In this document: positions 43,280-51,899 of the stretch, piece after piece
How positions within the stretch are numbered: the first letter of the stretch is position 1
Layout: each line of letters starts with the position of its first letter
Source: JAGPUQ01 sp963708735
GTDB taxonomy: Bacteria > Pseudomonadota > Gammaproteobacteria > Pseudomonadales > Porticoccaceae
Length of the DNA stretch: 64,000 nt
NCBI GenBank assembly: GCA_963708735.1
Contig: CAVPTW010000011.1
Span: 1-64,000 of the forward strand
Direction of reading: 5' to 3'
Made by a program: the position numbers and the translations under genes
Notes under the pieces: model-generated
The model's input: the letters and a program-made list of their open reading frames with translations, nothing else
Database searches by the model: none
What the model was told of the DNA's origin: nothing

Positions 43280-44026
43280 TCAGGATTTGCCCTGATAGCG
43301 GCGATGGAGCGTGGCGACGCGCCTGACGTACACCTGGGTCTCGGCGAACGGCGGCACGCCACCGTGCTGTTCGACGGCGCCGGCGCCGGCGTTGTAGGCG
43401 GCGGCCGCCAGTTCGGTGTTGCCGCGATAACGGGCGAGAAGATCGGCCAGGAGGCGGGTGCCGGCATCGATGTTCTGGTGGATGTCGAAGGCATCGGTGA
43501 CGCCGTAATCGCCGGCGGTGGCGGGCATCAGTTGCATCAGACCCTGGGCGCCGGCGCGGGAAATCGCTTCGGGGTTGAAGGCGGATTCGGCGTGGATCAC
43601 CGCGCGCACCAGGGCGGGATCGACCTGCCAGCGTCGCGCCGCGCCGGCGATCTCGTCGCGGAATGCATCCGGGCGCAGCCGCACGGTGTCCCAGTTGAGG
43701 GTTGAATGCGGATCGCAGGCGGGGCAGTAGGTTTGCACCACGACAAAATTTTCGCCCGCCGGCTGGCGGTCGGTGTAGTGGATCACGCCGGCGCCATCGC
43801 GGTACTTGTAGATGGCGCTGCGGGCGGCGGCCGCGTGCGCCGCCGGGGTCAGCGCGAGGCGAGTGGCATCGCGCTCGGCGTTCGCGCGTGGGACATTCGA
43901 ATAATGGGTGACGCCGTCGCTGTCCCGCCACGACAGGATGGTGGCGGCGCCGGCTGTGGATGTGGCACACAGCCACAGTCCGAGCAGGAGGGTTCGGTAG
44001 ACGTGGGTGACCGGGCGCGTCTTCAT
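43280..44026 (-). CDS. lytic transglycosylase with two DUF4124 repeats
   Basis: 248-aa exported protein. A signal peptide (MKTRPVTHVYRTLLLGLWLC..AGA) is followed by two DUF4124 units (ILSWRDSDGVTHYSNVP and IYKYRDGAGVIHYTDRQP) and a C-terminal SLT domain with the catalytic Glu in AVIHAESAFNPEAIS, GAQGLMQLMPATA and AAAAYNAGAGAVEQHGG. It cleaves murein glycan strands, forming 1,6-anhydro ends, in the periplasm. The DUF4124 pair is thought to bind a wall or protein partner. Divergent from the MFS gene. Confidence 0.92.
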   Translation of the reverse strand: MKTRPVTHVYRTLLLGLWLCATSTAGAATILSWRDSDGVTHYSNVPRANAERDATRLALTPAAHAAAARSAIYKYRDGAGVIHYTDRQPAGENFVVVQTYCPACDPHSTLNWDTVRLRPDAFRDEIAGAARRWQVDPALVRAVIHAESAFNPEAISRAGAQGLMQLMPATAGDYGVTDAFDIHQNIDAGTRLLADLLARYRGNTELAAAAYNAGAGAVEQHGGVPPFAETQVYVRRVATLHRRYQGKS

Positions 44027-44136
44027 CGGGGAAGTTTCGCCCAGAATGGATCCTTGCGCCACCGCTGCCGGTGCGCGGCGTGACTCAGGTCGCGTACCAT
44101 GCGCCCTCTACCAGGCCCCAACCCGGAAACACGCTG

Positions 44137-45402
44137 ATGGCCTTCCAAAGTCAGTCTGCCCAACGCCCGCCCGTCCCGGGTTTGTCGGCGCCAGGCCGCT
44201 CGGCCCGGCACGCGTCTATCCCGGGCAATGTCTGGCTGTTCGTGCTCTGCCAGGCGCTGACCATGTCCATGCCCGCGTTCGTCGTCTTCGCCGGCGGCAT
44301 TGTGGGTCACACGCTGGCGCCTGACCCGGCCTACGCCACGCTGCCGGTGGCCCTGTTCATGCTGGGTTCGGCGGGCTCGATCCTGCCGCTGATCCTCGCC
44401 ATGCAGCGCTTCGGGCGCAAGAAAATTTTCCTGTTGGCCGGTGCCGCAGCTTGCATCGGTTGCGCCCTGGCGATGGTGGCGCTCGTGCAGGGACGGTTTG
44501 TCCTCTACTGCGCGGGCCTTGTCCTGATGGGGCTGGGGCTGGCGGCGGGCCAGCAGTATCGCTTTGCGGCCATGGAAAGCGTGGCCCCGCAGGATGCCGC
44601 CGGAGCGGCTTCGCGGGTGCTGCTGGGCGGGCTGATCGCCGCGTTTCTCGGACCGGAGCTGGTGACCTGGGGCGAGAGTCTGTTACCGGTGTCGTATCTG
44701 GCGTCGTTCGGCCTGTTGCTGACGGTGTTGATCGCGGCGCTGGTGGCGCTCGGTCGCTACCGCGAGCCGCAGCCAACGGCGGATGCGGGCGCCGCGGCGC
44801 AGCCGCGACCTCTGGGCGTCATCCTGCGCCAGCCCGCGGTGCCCGCCGCGGTGCTGGCGGGCGCGGCCGGGTTCGCGGTGATGAGCCTGGTGATGACGGC
44901 AACGCCGCTCCACATGCATGTGATCAACCATCACAGTCTGGAGGCGACCAAGTGGGTGCTGCAAAGCCATATCGCCGCCATGTTCGCCCCGTCGTTCGTG
45001 GTTCCCTGGCTGGTGCGACGGGTGGGTCTCGCCGGGCTTATCGCACTGGGACTGGCCGCCTTCGTCGCGGTCATCATCGTGGTGTTTGCGCGGTTCGATT
45101 TCTTCCATTACTGGGTCGCGCTGGTGCTGCTGGGAGTGGGCTGGAATTTCCTGTTTGTCGGCGGCACTACCCTGCTGTCCGAGCACTACCGGCGGGCGGA
45201 AGCGTTCCGGATGCAGGCCCTCAACGATCTGACGCTGTTCAGCTTGCAGGCATTCGCGGCCCTGGGTGCGGGCTGGCTGCTGACCACGTTCGGCTGGCGC
45301 ACCCTGTTGCTGAGCGCGCTGCCATTGCTGGCGCTGGCGTTGCTGGCACTGCTCAACTGGCGCTTGCGACCGGCGCCGCCGCGGCTGGCGGATATCACCT
45401 GA
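44137..45402 (+). CDS. MFS transporter
   Basis: 421-aa inner-membrane protein with about twelve hydrophobic segments, starting after a Ser/Pro-rich cytoplasmic N-terminus. The loop between segments 2 and 3 reads AMQRFGRKKIFLLAG, the DRxGRR-like MFS motif; a second half-repeat starts near residue 230. Substrate unknown. Its stop overlaps the next ATG (TGATG), tying it to the lipid-transport operon and suggesting a shared role in envelope traffic or efflux. Confidence 0.85.
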   Translation: MAFQSQSAQRPPVPGLSAPGRSARHASIPGNVWLFVLCQALTMSMPAFVVFAGGIVGHTLAPDPAYATLPVALFMLGSAGSILPLILAMQRFGRKKIFLLAGAAACIGCALAMVALVQGRFVLYCAGLVLMGLGLAAGQQYRFAAMESVAPQDAAGAASRVLLGGLIAAFLGPELVTWGESLLPVSYLASFGLLLTVLIAALVALGRYREPQPTADAGAAAQPRPLGVILRQPAVPAAVLAGAAGFAVMSLVMTATPLHMHVINHHSLEATKWVLQSHIAAMFAPSFVVPWLVRRVGLAGLIALGLAAFVAVIIVVFARFDFFHYWVALVLLGVGWNFLFVGGTTLLSEHYRRAEAFRMQALNDLTLFSLQAFAALGAGWLLTTFGWRTLLLSALPLLALALLALLNWRLRPAPPRLADIT

Positions 45403-46583
45403 TGGCGGTGAAGGGTATCGATACGGGCGCGCACCCGGCCGCTGGAGAACCGAGGCCCGTGGACCGGGACGGAGAAAGAGTGCCCGGGTTGATCGTCGCC
45501 GACGGTGGCGTGCGGGTGCTGGGCGACTGGAAACTGGCGCTCCTGGGTCCTCGCATGAACCCGCTGCGTCGCGCGCTATCCACTGCAGCGCGCGGCGGCG
45601 GCGGGCGCTGGGATCTGACCGGCCTCACGGCGCTGGACAGCGCCGGCGCGCTGCTGCTGCTCGACGCCTGGGGCAACCAGCTGCCCGCGCAACTGGATAT
45701 CGGCGATGCCCATCGCCAGTTGCTGGACGAACTGCGCGCCCTGGGGCTGACCCGACTGCCGCCGCGCCGCCGGCTGACGGTGACCGGCGCGCTGACCGCC
45801 CTGGGGGCGCGGGTGCTGGCCGGTGTGGTGGCGACGCGGCAGGCGCTGACGCTGCTGGGCCAACTGTGCGGCGAATTGGTAACCCTGATCGCCACGCCGC
45901 GCAATATCCCGGCGCGGGAGCTCTCCGCCACCCTCTACAAGGCGGGCCTGCTGGCGCTGCCCATCACCGGCCTGGTGGGGTTGCTGATCGGCGTGGTGCT
46001 CAGCTATCTGTCGGCCCTGCAATTGCGGACGTTAGGGGCCGAGTCACTGATCGTCGATCTGGTGGGACTTGCCACCATCCGCGAGCTGGGCCCACTGCTC
46101 GCCGCCATTCTGGTGGCGGGTCGCAGCGGCTCGGCGATCACTGCGGCGCTGGGTGTGATGCGCCTCACCGAAGAGCTGGACGCGCTGCGGGTGATGGGGG
46201 TCGCGCCGGTCCGGCGGCTGATCCTGCCCCGGGTGCTGGGGCTCGGCGCGCTGATGCCCCTGGTCGCGTTCTGGACCAGCGCCTGCGGCATTGTCGGGGG
46301 CATGCTGGTGGCCGATCTCGAGCTGGGGCTCAGCTTCGGACAGTTTCTCTCGGCGCTGCCTGACGCCGTGCCGGTGGGAACCTATTGGCTGTCGGCCGGG
46401 AAGTCGGTTGTCTTCGGTCTGGTGGTGGGCGTGATCGCCTGTCATTACGGCCTGCGTATCGAGCCCAATACCACGAGCCTGGGCGCCGAGACCACGCGCT
46501 CGGTGGTGACGGCCATCACCCTCGTGATCCTGGTGAACGCACTGTTCGCCATCGCCTTTCGCGATGTGGGCTGGCATGACTGA
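45402..46583 (+). CDS. MCE-system ABC permease (MlaE family) with N-terminal STAS domain
   Basis: 393-aa permease of an MCE phospholipid-transport system. Residues 1-130 form a STAS-like domain (MlaB-like, with GGRWDLTGLTALDSAGALLLLDAW) fused to the MlaE permease, whose core is AGLLALPITGLVGLLIGVVLSYLSALQL, AAILVAGRSGSAITAALGVM and EELDALRVMGVAPVRRLILPR, with five to six membrane segments. In the classical Mla system MlaB is separate; here it is fused and no MlaC gene follows. Starts at the MFS stop and overlaps mlaF by eight bases. Confidence 0.92.
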   Translation: MAVKGIDTGAHPAAGEPRPVDRDGERVPGLIVADGGVRVLGDWKLALLGPRMNPLRRALSTAARGGGGRWDLTGLTALDSAGALLLLDAWGNQLPAQLDIGDAHRQLLDELRALGLTRLPPRRRLTVTGALTALGARVLAGVVATRQALTLLGQLCGELVTLIATPRNIPARELSATLYKAGLLALPITGLVGLLIGVVLSYLSALQLRTLGAESLIVDLVGLATIRELGPLLAAILVAGRSGSAITAALGVMRLTEELDALRVMGVAPVRRLILPRVLGLGALMPLVAFWTSACGIVGGMLVADLELGLSFGQFLSALPDAVPVGTYWLSAGKSVVFGLVVGVIACHYGLRIEPNTTSLGAETTRSVVTAITLVILVNALFAIAFRDVGWHD

Positions 46584-47337
46584 GGCCGTCATCAACCTGG
46601 GGGGTATCGTCACCCGGATCGACGACCGGCTGATCCATGACGGGATCGATCTCGAGGTCCGGCGCGGCGAAGTGCTGGCGCTGGTCGGCGGCTCCGGCAG
46701 CGGCAAGACTACCTTGCTGCGGGAGATGATCGGCTTGCAGCGCCCGGATGCGGGGGAAGTGCGGGTGTTCGGTCGCGATATCCAGCGCATCCGGGGCGCC
46801 GAGCTGGCGGCACTGCGCCGCCGCTGGGGCGTGCTGTTTCAGCACGGTGCGCTGTTTTCGGCGCTGCCGGTGGCCGACAATATCGCTTTTCCGCTGCGCG
46901 AACTGAAGCGCCTGCGCCGCACCGAGATCGACCGTCTGGTGTTGCGCAAGCTGACGCAGGTCGGGTTGCAGGCGGAGGATGGCGCGCTCCTGCCGGCGGA
47001 GCTGTCCGGGGGCATGATCAAGCGCGCGGCGCTGGCGCGTTCGCTCGCCCTGGAGCCCGAGCTGCTGCTGCTCGACGAGCCCACCGCCGGTCTGGACCCG
47101 GTGGCGAGCGAGCAGTTCGTCGCGCTGATCCGGCGCCTGCGGGCCGAGCTCGGGCTGACGGTGGTGATGGTGACTCACGACCTGGACACCATCCACGATC
47201 TCTGCGACCGTATCGCGGTCCTCGCGGATCGCCACCTGGTGGCTCTGGGCAGTCTGGCCGAAGTGACCGCGATCGGGCATCCTTTCGTGCACGACTATTT
47301 TCTCGGCACACGCGGCGCGCGCCGCGTGGTCGACTGA
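46576..47337 (+). CDS. MCE-system ABC ATPase (MlaF family)
   Basis: 253-aa ATPase of the same transporter: Walker A VGGSGSGKTTLL, Q-loop Gln in FQHGALF, signature LSGGMIKRAALARSL, Walker B LLLDEPTAGLDP and His-loop MVTHDLDT. The FQHGALFSALPVADNIAFPL segment is typical of MlaF. It energises lipid movement between the outer leaflet and the inner membrane; direction cannot be told. Confidence 0.94.
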   Translation: MTEAVINLGGIVTRIDDRLIHDGIDLEVRRGEVLALVGGSGSGKTTLLREMIGLQRPDAGEVRVFGRDIQRIRGAELAALRRRWGVLFQHGALFSALPVADNIAFPLRELKRLRRTEIDRLVLRKLTQVGLQAEDGALLPAELSGGMIKRAALARSLALEPELLLLDEPTAGLDPVASEQFVALIRRLRAELGLTVVMVTHDLDTIHDLCDRIAVLADRHLVALGSLAEVTAIGHPFVHDYFLGTRGARRVVD

Positions 47338-47347
47338 CGGGGGAGCC

Positions 47348-48274
47348 GTGGAACGCAACGCCTACGCCTTGGCGACCGGAATATTTGTGGTGGCGCTGGG
47401 TATCGGCCTGCTGCTGGCGGCGCGCTGGCTGCAGGGCCCCGCGATCGATCGTCTGCCCTACCAACTCATTGCCAAGACATCGGTGGCGGGGCTGGCTCCC
47501 TATTCCAAGGTCTATTATCGCGGCGTCGATGTCGGGCAGGTGACCGCCATCCGGTTTGCGCCGGACGGCTCACGCGACATTCTCATCGACATCGTTCTGG
47601 AACCCCGGGTGCCGGTCACCGGCAATACCTACGGAGTGCTCAAATCCCAGGGGCTGACCGGTCTGTCCCTGGTGGAACTCCTCGACGACGGGCCCGTCGA
47701 TGCGCCGCGTCTGGCCACCAGCGCGACCGCCCCCGCACAGATCCCTATGCGGCCGTCGCTGCTCGAATCCTTTCAGGCGGTGGGACAGGGCATCGCCGAG
47801 CAGATCCAGCTGTTGAGCAGCAACGCCAACCGGCTGTTCACTCCAGAGAACATCGACCGCATCGGTCGCATCATGGCCAATCTGGAGCACATCAGCGTCC
47901 GCGTTGATGAACTGCTGATCGCCACCCGTCCGGCGCTCGACCGTCTGCCGCCCATGCTCGCCCAGGGCGACGCCGCCCTGGCGGAGGCCGGCCTCACGCT
48001 GCGCGCGCTGCGCACTACGCTGGACCTGCTCCAGCAGCGACTGGGCGAGGCGGGCGCCATCGCCGTGCGCACCGAGGCGATGGTACAGGGCATTGGCGAC
48101 AAGGTGACAACCTCCACGCTGCCCGAGCTGGACGCGTCCGTGGCCGCGGTCGCCGCGGCTGCGAAACGCTTTGAGCAGCTTGCCGCGACACTTGAGCGCG
48201 ATCCGCCCGCCCTGTTGCTCGGTCCGGCCCCGGCGCCGCCGGGGCCGGGCGAACCCGGCTATCACCGAGACTGA
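47348..48274 (+). CDS. MCE-domain lipid-binding protein (MlaD family)
   Basis: 308-aa protein with one N-terminal membrane anchor (YALATGIFVVALGIGLLLAARWL), an MCE domain (residues about 38-115: TSVAGLAPYSKVYYRGVDVGQV and SQGLTGLSLVELLDD) and a long C-terminal helical region (about 140-290) that forms the coiled channel in MCE oligomers. Start is GTG at 47348 with GGGGGAG six bases upstream. Longer than MlaD (183 aa), nearer to the single-domain type with helical extension. Confidence 0.92.
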   Translation: MERNAYALATGIFVVALGIGLLLAARWLQGPAIDRLPYQLIAKTSVAGLAPYSKVYYRGVDVGQVTAIRFAPDGSRDILIDIVLEPRVPVTGNTYGVLKSQGLTGLSLVELLDDGPVDAPRLATSATAPAQIPMRPSLLESFQAVGQGIAEQIQLLSSNANRLFTPENIDRIGRIMANLEHISVRVDELLIATRPALDRLPPMLAQGDAALAEAGLTLRALRTTLDLLQQRLGEAGAIAVRTEAMVQGIGDKVTTSTLPELDASVAAVAAAAKRFEQLAATLERDPPALLLGPAPAPPGPGEPGYHRD

Positions 48275-48277
48275 TTC

Positions 48278-48880
48278 GTGGCCTTCCCCATGCGCAAACT
48301 GCTTGCTTTCCTGCCGGCGCTCATGCTCTCCCTGCTGGCGTTCACGCTCGCCGCCTGTCACCTCATGCCGGAACGGCCACCGGCGCCCGTGCTGCACGAT
48401 CTGGGCACAGCACCGAGCGCCGGCCTGGCGCTGACCTGGCGGCCCCAGTTGCAGGTGACCGCACCGCCCTGGCTCGATGGCGGCGCGGTGCACTACCGGT
48501 TGCCGGACGGCGCCACGCAGCTTGCCGCGTATCGCGGTCACCGCTGGGTGGCACCGCCCTCGCAACTGCTCGCCCAGCGCCTGCAATTGCTGCTGGCGCC
48601 GCCCGCACCGGCAGCGCCCGTGCGGATGGTGGAAATCGATCTGCAGGGTTTCGAGCAGCGGTTTCAGGCCGCCGGTGGCGCCGAGGCAGCGCTGGCCGCG
48701 CGCGTCACCCTGTTGGAACGCCGCGGCGGGCCAGTCATCGCCAGTCGCGATTTCGCACTCGCAGTGCCTTGTGCGAGCGCCGATGTGGACGGCGGCGTCG
48801 CGGCCATGGCGGCGGGCATGGCGACCCTGGCGCTGGACATCGGGCAATGGCTGACCAGCGCCGCCACCGCGCCGCCGTGA
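48278..48880 (+). CDS. ABC-type transport auxiliary lipoprotein (PqiC/DUF330 type)
   Basis: 200-aa protein with a lipobox LAAC (Cys27 from the GTG at 48278; an ATG at 48290 also gives a good signal) and a domain with PPWLDGGAVHYRL and YRGHRWVAPPSQLLAQRL, as in the lipoproteins that accompany MCE transporters and dock them at the outer membrane. Start three bases after mlaD. Its stop overlaps the next gene as GTGA. It completes a four-gene transporter operon. Confidence 0.88.
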   Translation: MAFPMRKLLAFLPALMLSLLAFTLAACHLMPERPPAPVLHDLGTAPSAGLALTWRPQLQVTAPPWLDGGAVHYRLPDGATQLAAYRGHRWVAPPSQLLAQRLQLLLAPPAPAAPVRMVEIDLQGFEQRFQAAGGAEAALAARVTLLERRGGPVIASRDFALAVPCASADVDGGVAAMAAGMATLALDIGQWLTSAATAPP

Positions 48881-49404
48881 CCCGCGCCCGGAACGAATGC
48901 GTGCTGGGCGCCGAGCGCCGCGCCGAAGTGGTCGCCGCCACCGGCAGCTGGTTGCACCGCGCGCGCTCTCTCTACGGACACCCGCTGCCGGAGATTCCGG
49001 TGCACTTCGATCTGTTCGGGCGTTCGGCGGGCATGTACCGGGTGCGCGGCAGGCAGCGCGAAATTCGCTACAACCCGGTGATCTTCGCCGGCTGGTACGA
49101 AGAAAACATGGCCGACACCGTGCCCCATGAGGTCGCCCATTACGTCGTCGACATGCTGCACGGGCGTCGCGCGCGGCCCCATGGCGCCGAGTGGCGCGGG
49201 GTCATGGCAAGCTTCGGCCTGGTCGCGAAACGTACCGGCGATTTCGATCTGAGCGGCCTGGCCCTGCGCAGCGAGCGCCGCTTCGCCTATGTCTGTCCCT
49301 GCATGCGCCACGAGCTGAGCGCGACCCGCCACAACCGCGTGTCCCGGGGTCAGCGGCGCTATCGCTGCCTCGCCTGTGGTGGCGAGCTGGTGCCGGCCGG
49401 CTAG
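48877..49404 (+). CDS. sprT: SprT-like zinc metallopeptidase
   Basis: 175-aa protein with a zincin motif HEVAHYVVD and a C-terminal zinc ribbon (CPCMRHELSATRHNR..YRCLACGGEL), matching E. coli SprT (165 aa) throughout. The family is related to the DNA-protein crosslink protease Spartan; the bacterial role is uncertain. GTG at 48877 gives a 4-base overlap with the lipoprotein gene and the usual length; an ATG at 48847 would add ten residues and a 34-base overlap. Probably co-transcribed with the MCE operon but functionally separate. Confidence 0.9.
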   Translation: MTRARNECVLGAERRAEVVAATGSWLHRARSLYGHPLPEIPVHFDLFGRSAGMYRVRGRQREIRYNPVIFAGWYEENMADTVPHEVAHYVVDMLHGRRARPHGAEWRGVMASFGLVAKRTGDFDLSGLALRSERRFAYVCPCMRHELSATRHNRVSRGQRRYRCLACGGELVPAG

Positions 49405-49462
49405 AAGCGGAGGCCTGCAAAATCCACCGGCTGTTCTCTAATTGCTGTTAAGGAAGTCCTTG

Positions 49463-50281
49463 ATGAAGCCGCTGTTTGAACGTCAGGACGAATTGTTTTG
49501 GCCCACCGAACACTGCGCCAGCCCTTGGGGGCCGGTGACCATTCACGGCGGCGCGTCGAGCGGTCTGCTGGCCTGGGCGGTGGAAGCGCAGATCCCGGCG
49601 GGCATGCAGCTCGCGCGCCTCACCGTCGATCTGTACCGTCCCGTGCCCCGGGAGCCGCTCGGCGTTACCGCGCGTGTGGTGCGCGAGAGTCGGCGCCTGC
49701 GCCTGCTGGAGGCCCTGCTGTATCACGACGGGCGCGAGATCGGCCGTGCCAGCGCGCTGGCGCTGGCCACCGCCGAGGTGGTGATTCCGGCGCACGCACG
49801 GCTCGATGCGCAGCCGCCGGCGCCGCTGCGGGAAGCCCTGGAACGGCCGCCGGTGATCGGCATCAACGCCATCGCCAATCGGGTCGGGCGCGAATATTCC
49901 GCCGGGTTGCACACGCTGGTGCCGCTCAAGCCGGTGGCGCTGGAACTCGGCGTCGGACGCGGCTGTACCTGGGTGCAATTGCCGGTGGAGCTGATCGGCG
50001 GCATTCCCAACTCGCCGCTGGTGCGGGTCGCCACCCTTGCCGATTTCAGCAACGGCTTCGCGCAGCTGCATCTGGATGCGGACACCGGTTTCATCAATGC
50101 CGATCTCACCCTCAACCTGCACCGCATGCCGGAAGGCGAATGGATCGGCATCGACGCCCGTACCCGCGCCCAGCCCCATGGCGTGGCGATGGCGGAATCC
50201 GAACTCTACGATGTGCGCGGGCTGATCGGGCGGGTGAGTCAGTCGAACCTGACCATGGCGAGGCTTGGCGGCACGGGCTGA
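49463..50281 (+). CDS. acyl-CoA thioesterase-like protein (double hot-dog, TesB-like)
   Basis: 272-aa protein with two hot-dog domains: an N-terminal one with WGPVTIHGGASSGLLAWAVE and LTVDLYRPVPREPLGVTARVV, and a C-terminal one with FSNGFAQLHLDADTGFINADLTLNLHRMPEGEWIGIDARTRAQPHGVAMAESELYD. The pattern is that of the TesB/4HBT_3 thioesterases; the second-domain Asp-Gly motif is replaced by the GFINADLT stretch. AAGGA lies nine bases before the ATG at 49463. The chain-length preference is unknown. Convergent with a second enoyl-CoA hydratase. Confidence 0.85.
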   Translation: MKPLFERQDELFWPTEHCASPWGPVTIHGGASSGLLAWAVEAQIPAGMQLARLTVDLYRPVPREPLGVTARVVRESRRLRLLEALLYHDGREIGRASALALATAEVVIPAHARLDAQPPAPLREALERPPVIGINAIANRVGREYSAGLHTLVPLKPVALELGVGRGCTWVQLPVELIGGIPNSPLVRVATLADFSNGFAQLHLDADTGFINADLTLNLHRMPEGEWIGIDARTRAQPHGVAMAESELYDVRGLIGRVSQSNLTMARLGGTG

Positions 50282-50367
50282 GGCCGCCGGGCGCTGTCAA
50301 TCCACCGCCGTGCTCCCCCAGCGTGTTCCCCACCGCGTATTTCGCGGTTGATTCTCCAACGCGCGGC

Positions 50368-51155
50368 TTATTCCCCAACGAAGGCCGGCTTGGTCTTCGC
50401 CTTGAACGCCGCCACCCCCGCCAGGCCGTCACGGCTGCCACCGGCGGCGACCATGGTCTCCTGTTCGAGCGCCAGTTGCCGGTCATGTCGTTGCTGAAGC
50501 TCGCCAGCAGCATGCGCCGGGCCGCGCCATAAGCAGCGGTGGCGCCCGCGGCGAGCTGGTTGGCCAGTGCATCGACGCGGGCCGCGAGTGCCTCGGGCGC
50601 CACCACTTCATTCACCAGACCCCAGTCCATGGCTTCCGCGGCGCTCAGGCGGCGGTTGGTGATCATCAGTTCCTCGGTTTTGCGCAGACCGATCTGGCGC
50701 GGCAGGAAATAGGTGGCGCCGCCGTCCGGGGTCAGCCCGATGCCGGTGTAGGCCATGGTGAAACTCGCCGCTGCGCTCGCGATCACCAGGCTGCACGAAC
50801 TGAGCAGCGACAGCCCGGCACCGGCGGCGACGCCCTGCACGGCGGCGATCACCGGCGCGTTCATGGTGGAGAGTATTGCCACCGCCGGGTGGAAGATTTC
50901 GATGAGTTCGTTCAGCGCGGTCGGCAACTGGTCGCCGGCACCGGCAAAGGTGACGATGTCGCCGCCCGCGCAGAACACCTTGCCGTCCGCATCCAGGATG
51001 ACCGCGCGCACGCTCTGATCATCGCGACAGCGCTGCGCGGCGTCCAGCAACTCGGTGCCCATGGCGAAGTTGAGTGCGTTGGCGGCGTCCGGGCGCGCCA
51101 GGGTGATGCGGGCGACGGCGCCCGCGCGGGTGAAGCGGAGAGTGGTGTAGGACAT
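50368..51155 (-). pseudogene. enoyl-CoA hydratase/isomerase family protein, frameshifted near the 3' end
   Basis: Crotonase-fold protein: LDADGKVFCAGGDIVTFAG, AVQGVAAGAGLSLLSSCSLVIAS and TGIGLTPDGGATYFLPR are intact. After SFSNDMTG the frame shifts; the next frame continues QLALEQETMVAAGGSRDG, LAGVAAFKAKTKPAFVG and stops at 50368, which is exactly how family members end. One missing base at 50477-50482 explains it, giving a 262-aa protein when restored. Left uncorrected, the first frame runs on to 50112 over the thioesterase gene. Gly at the first catalytic position (TPDGG) suggests an isomerase or PaaG-like activity rather than a two-Glu hydratase. Confidence 0.88.
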
Positions 51156-51168
51156 GATGGCGCCTGCC

Positions 51169-51810
51169 TCAGAAGTCGATCTTCAGCGCCGTACCCAGAT
51201 CGCGGATCGCCTGGGCTTCCGACACCACCTTGATGGTGGTCATGCCGAGCTGGCGCGCCGGCTTGAGATTGATGCCGAGATCGTCCAGATAGAGCACTCG
51301 CGCCGGCTCGACGCCCAGCCGTTCGCAGGCGAGCAGATAGAACTCGGGCTGCGGTTTGCGCATGCCTTCGCGGCTCGATTCCAGCACATGCTCGAAGAGA
51401 GACATCGCCGCCTTCACCTGAGCCGCGTTCTCCGGTGAGCGCGACATGCCCGGGCCGTGCCCGGCGCGTACATTGTTGGTGAGGCAGGCGATCTTGAAAT
51501 CCTGCTTGCAGCGGCGCAGCACCTCGACCATGCGCGGGCGCACGTCGCCACTCAACAGCGCTATCACGTCGCGACCGGGGATGGGATGGCCGGCGGCACG
51601 GGATTCCGCCAGAAACATCTGGTCGAATTCCTCGATCCCGATCCGGCTCGCTTCGAATTGCGCCCAGGCGTTGGTGTCGGGATTGGTGGCGTTGATGCGA
51701 CGGATGAAGTCGAGCGGCAGGCCGTGTTCCGCCTCATAGCGGTTGAAGGCTTCGAAGGGCGAGGTCGTGATGACGCCGCCGAAATCCCAGAGCACGGCCT
51801 GATACGACAT
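51169..51810 (-). CDS. HAD-superfamily IA hydrolase
   Basis: 213-aa haloacid-dehalogenase-fold protein: nucleophile Asp in VLWDFGGVITTSPFEAFN, motif II Thr in CLTNNVRAGHG, motif III Lys in GMRKPQPEFYLLA and the acidic pair in VLYLDDLGINLKPARQLG. It is close to the phosphatase-like domain found in epoxide hydrolases and fused to acyl-CoA dehydrogenases in eukaryotes. The substrate is unknown. It ends 13 bases before the enoyl-CoA hydratase gene, so the two are likely one unit. Confidence 0.9.
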   Translation of the reverse strand: MSYQAVLWDFGGVITTSPFEAFNRYEAEHGLPLDFIRRINATNPDTNAWAQFEASRIGIEEFDQMFLAESRAAGHPIPGRDVIALLSGDVRPRMVEVLRRCKQDFKIACLTNNVRAGHGPGMSRSPENAAQVKAAMSLFEHVLESSREGMRKPQPEFYLLACERLGVEPARVLYLDDLGINLKPARQLGMTTIKVVSEAQAIRDLGTALKIDF

Positions 51811-51899
51811 GGAACTACTTCCCCGCGGTGATGACAGCGCGCCATGGTAGGCAGGCGCGCGGCGCGACGCAATTCGGGCGCGGGTATCCGTGTTGCAGT

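Noticed and set aside
44451..45401. Upstream extension of the MlaE frame into the MFS gene
   Set aside because: The MFS frame has membrane segments and a natural stop at the MlaE ATG; the extension is an Arg/Gly-rich shadow.
50112..50367. C-terminal extension of the second enoyl-CoA hydratase
   Set aside because: Out-of-frame read-through after a one-base loss; it overlaps the convergent thioesterase gene and has no family similarity.
51811..51899. Apparent fusion of the acyltransferase and HAD hydrolase in one long frame
   Set aside because: The linker is a shadow caused by the two base losses in the acyltransferase gene; the HAD protein has its own ATG and family N-terminus.
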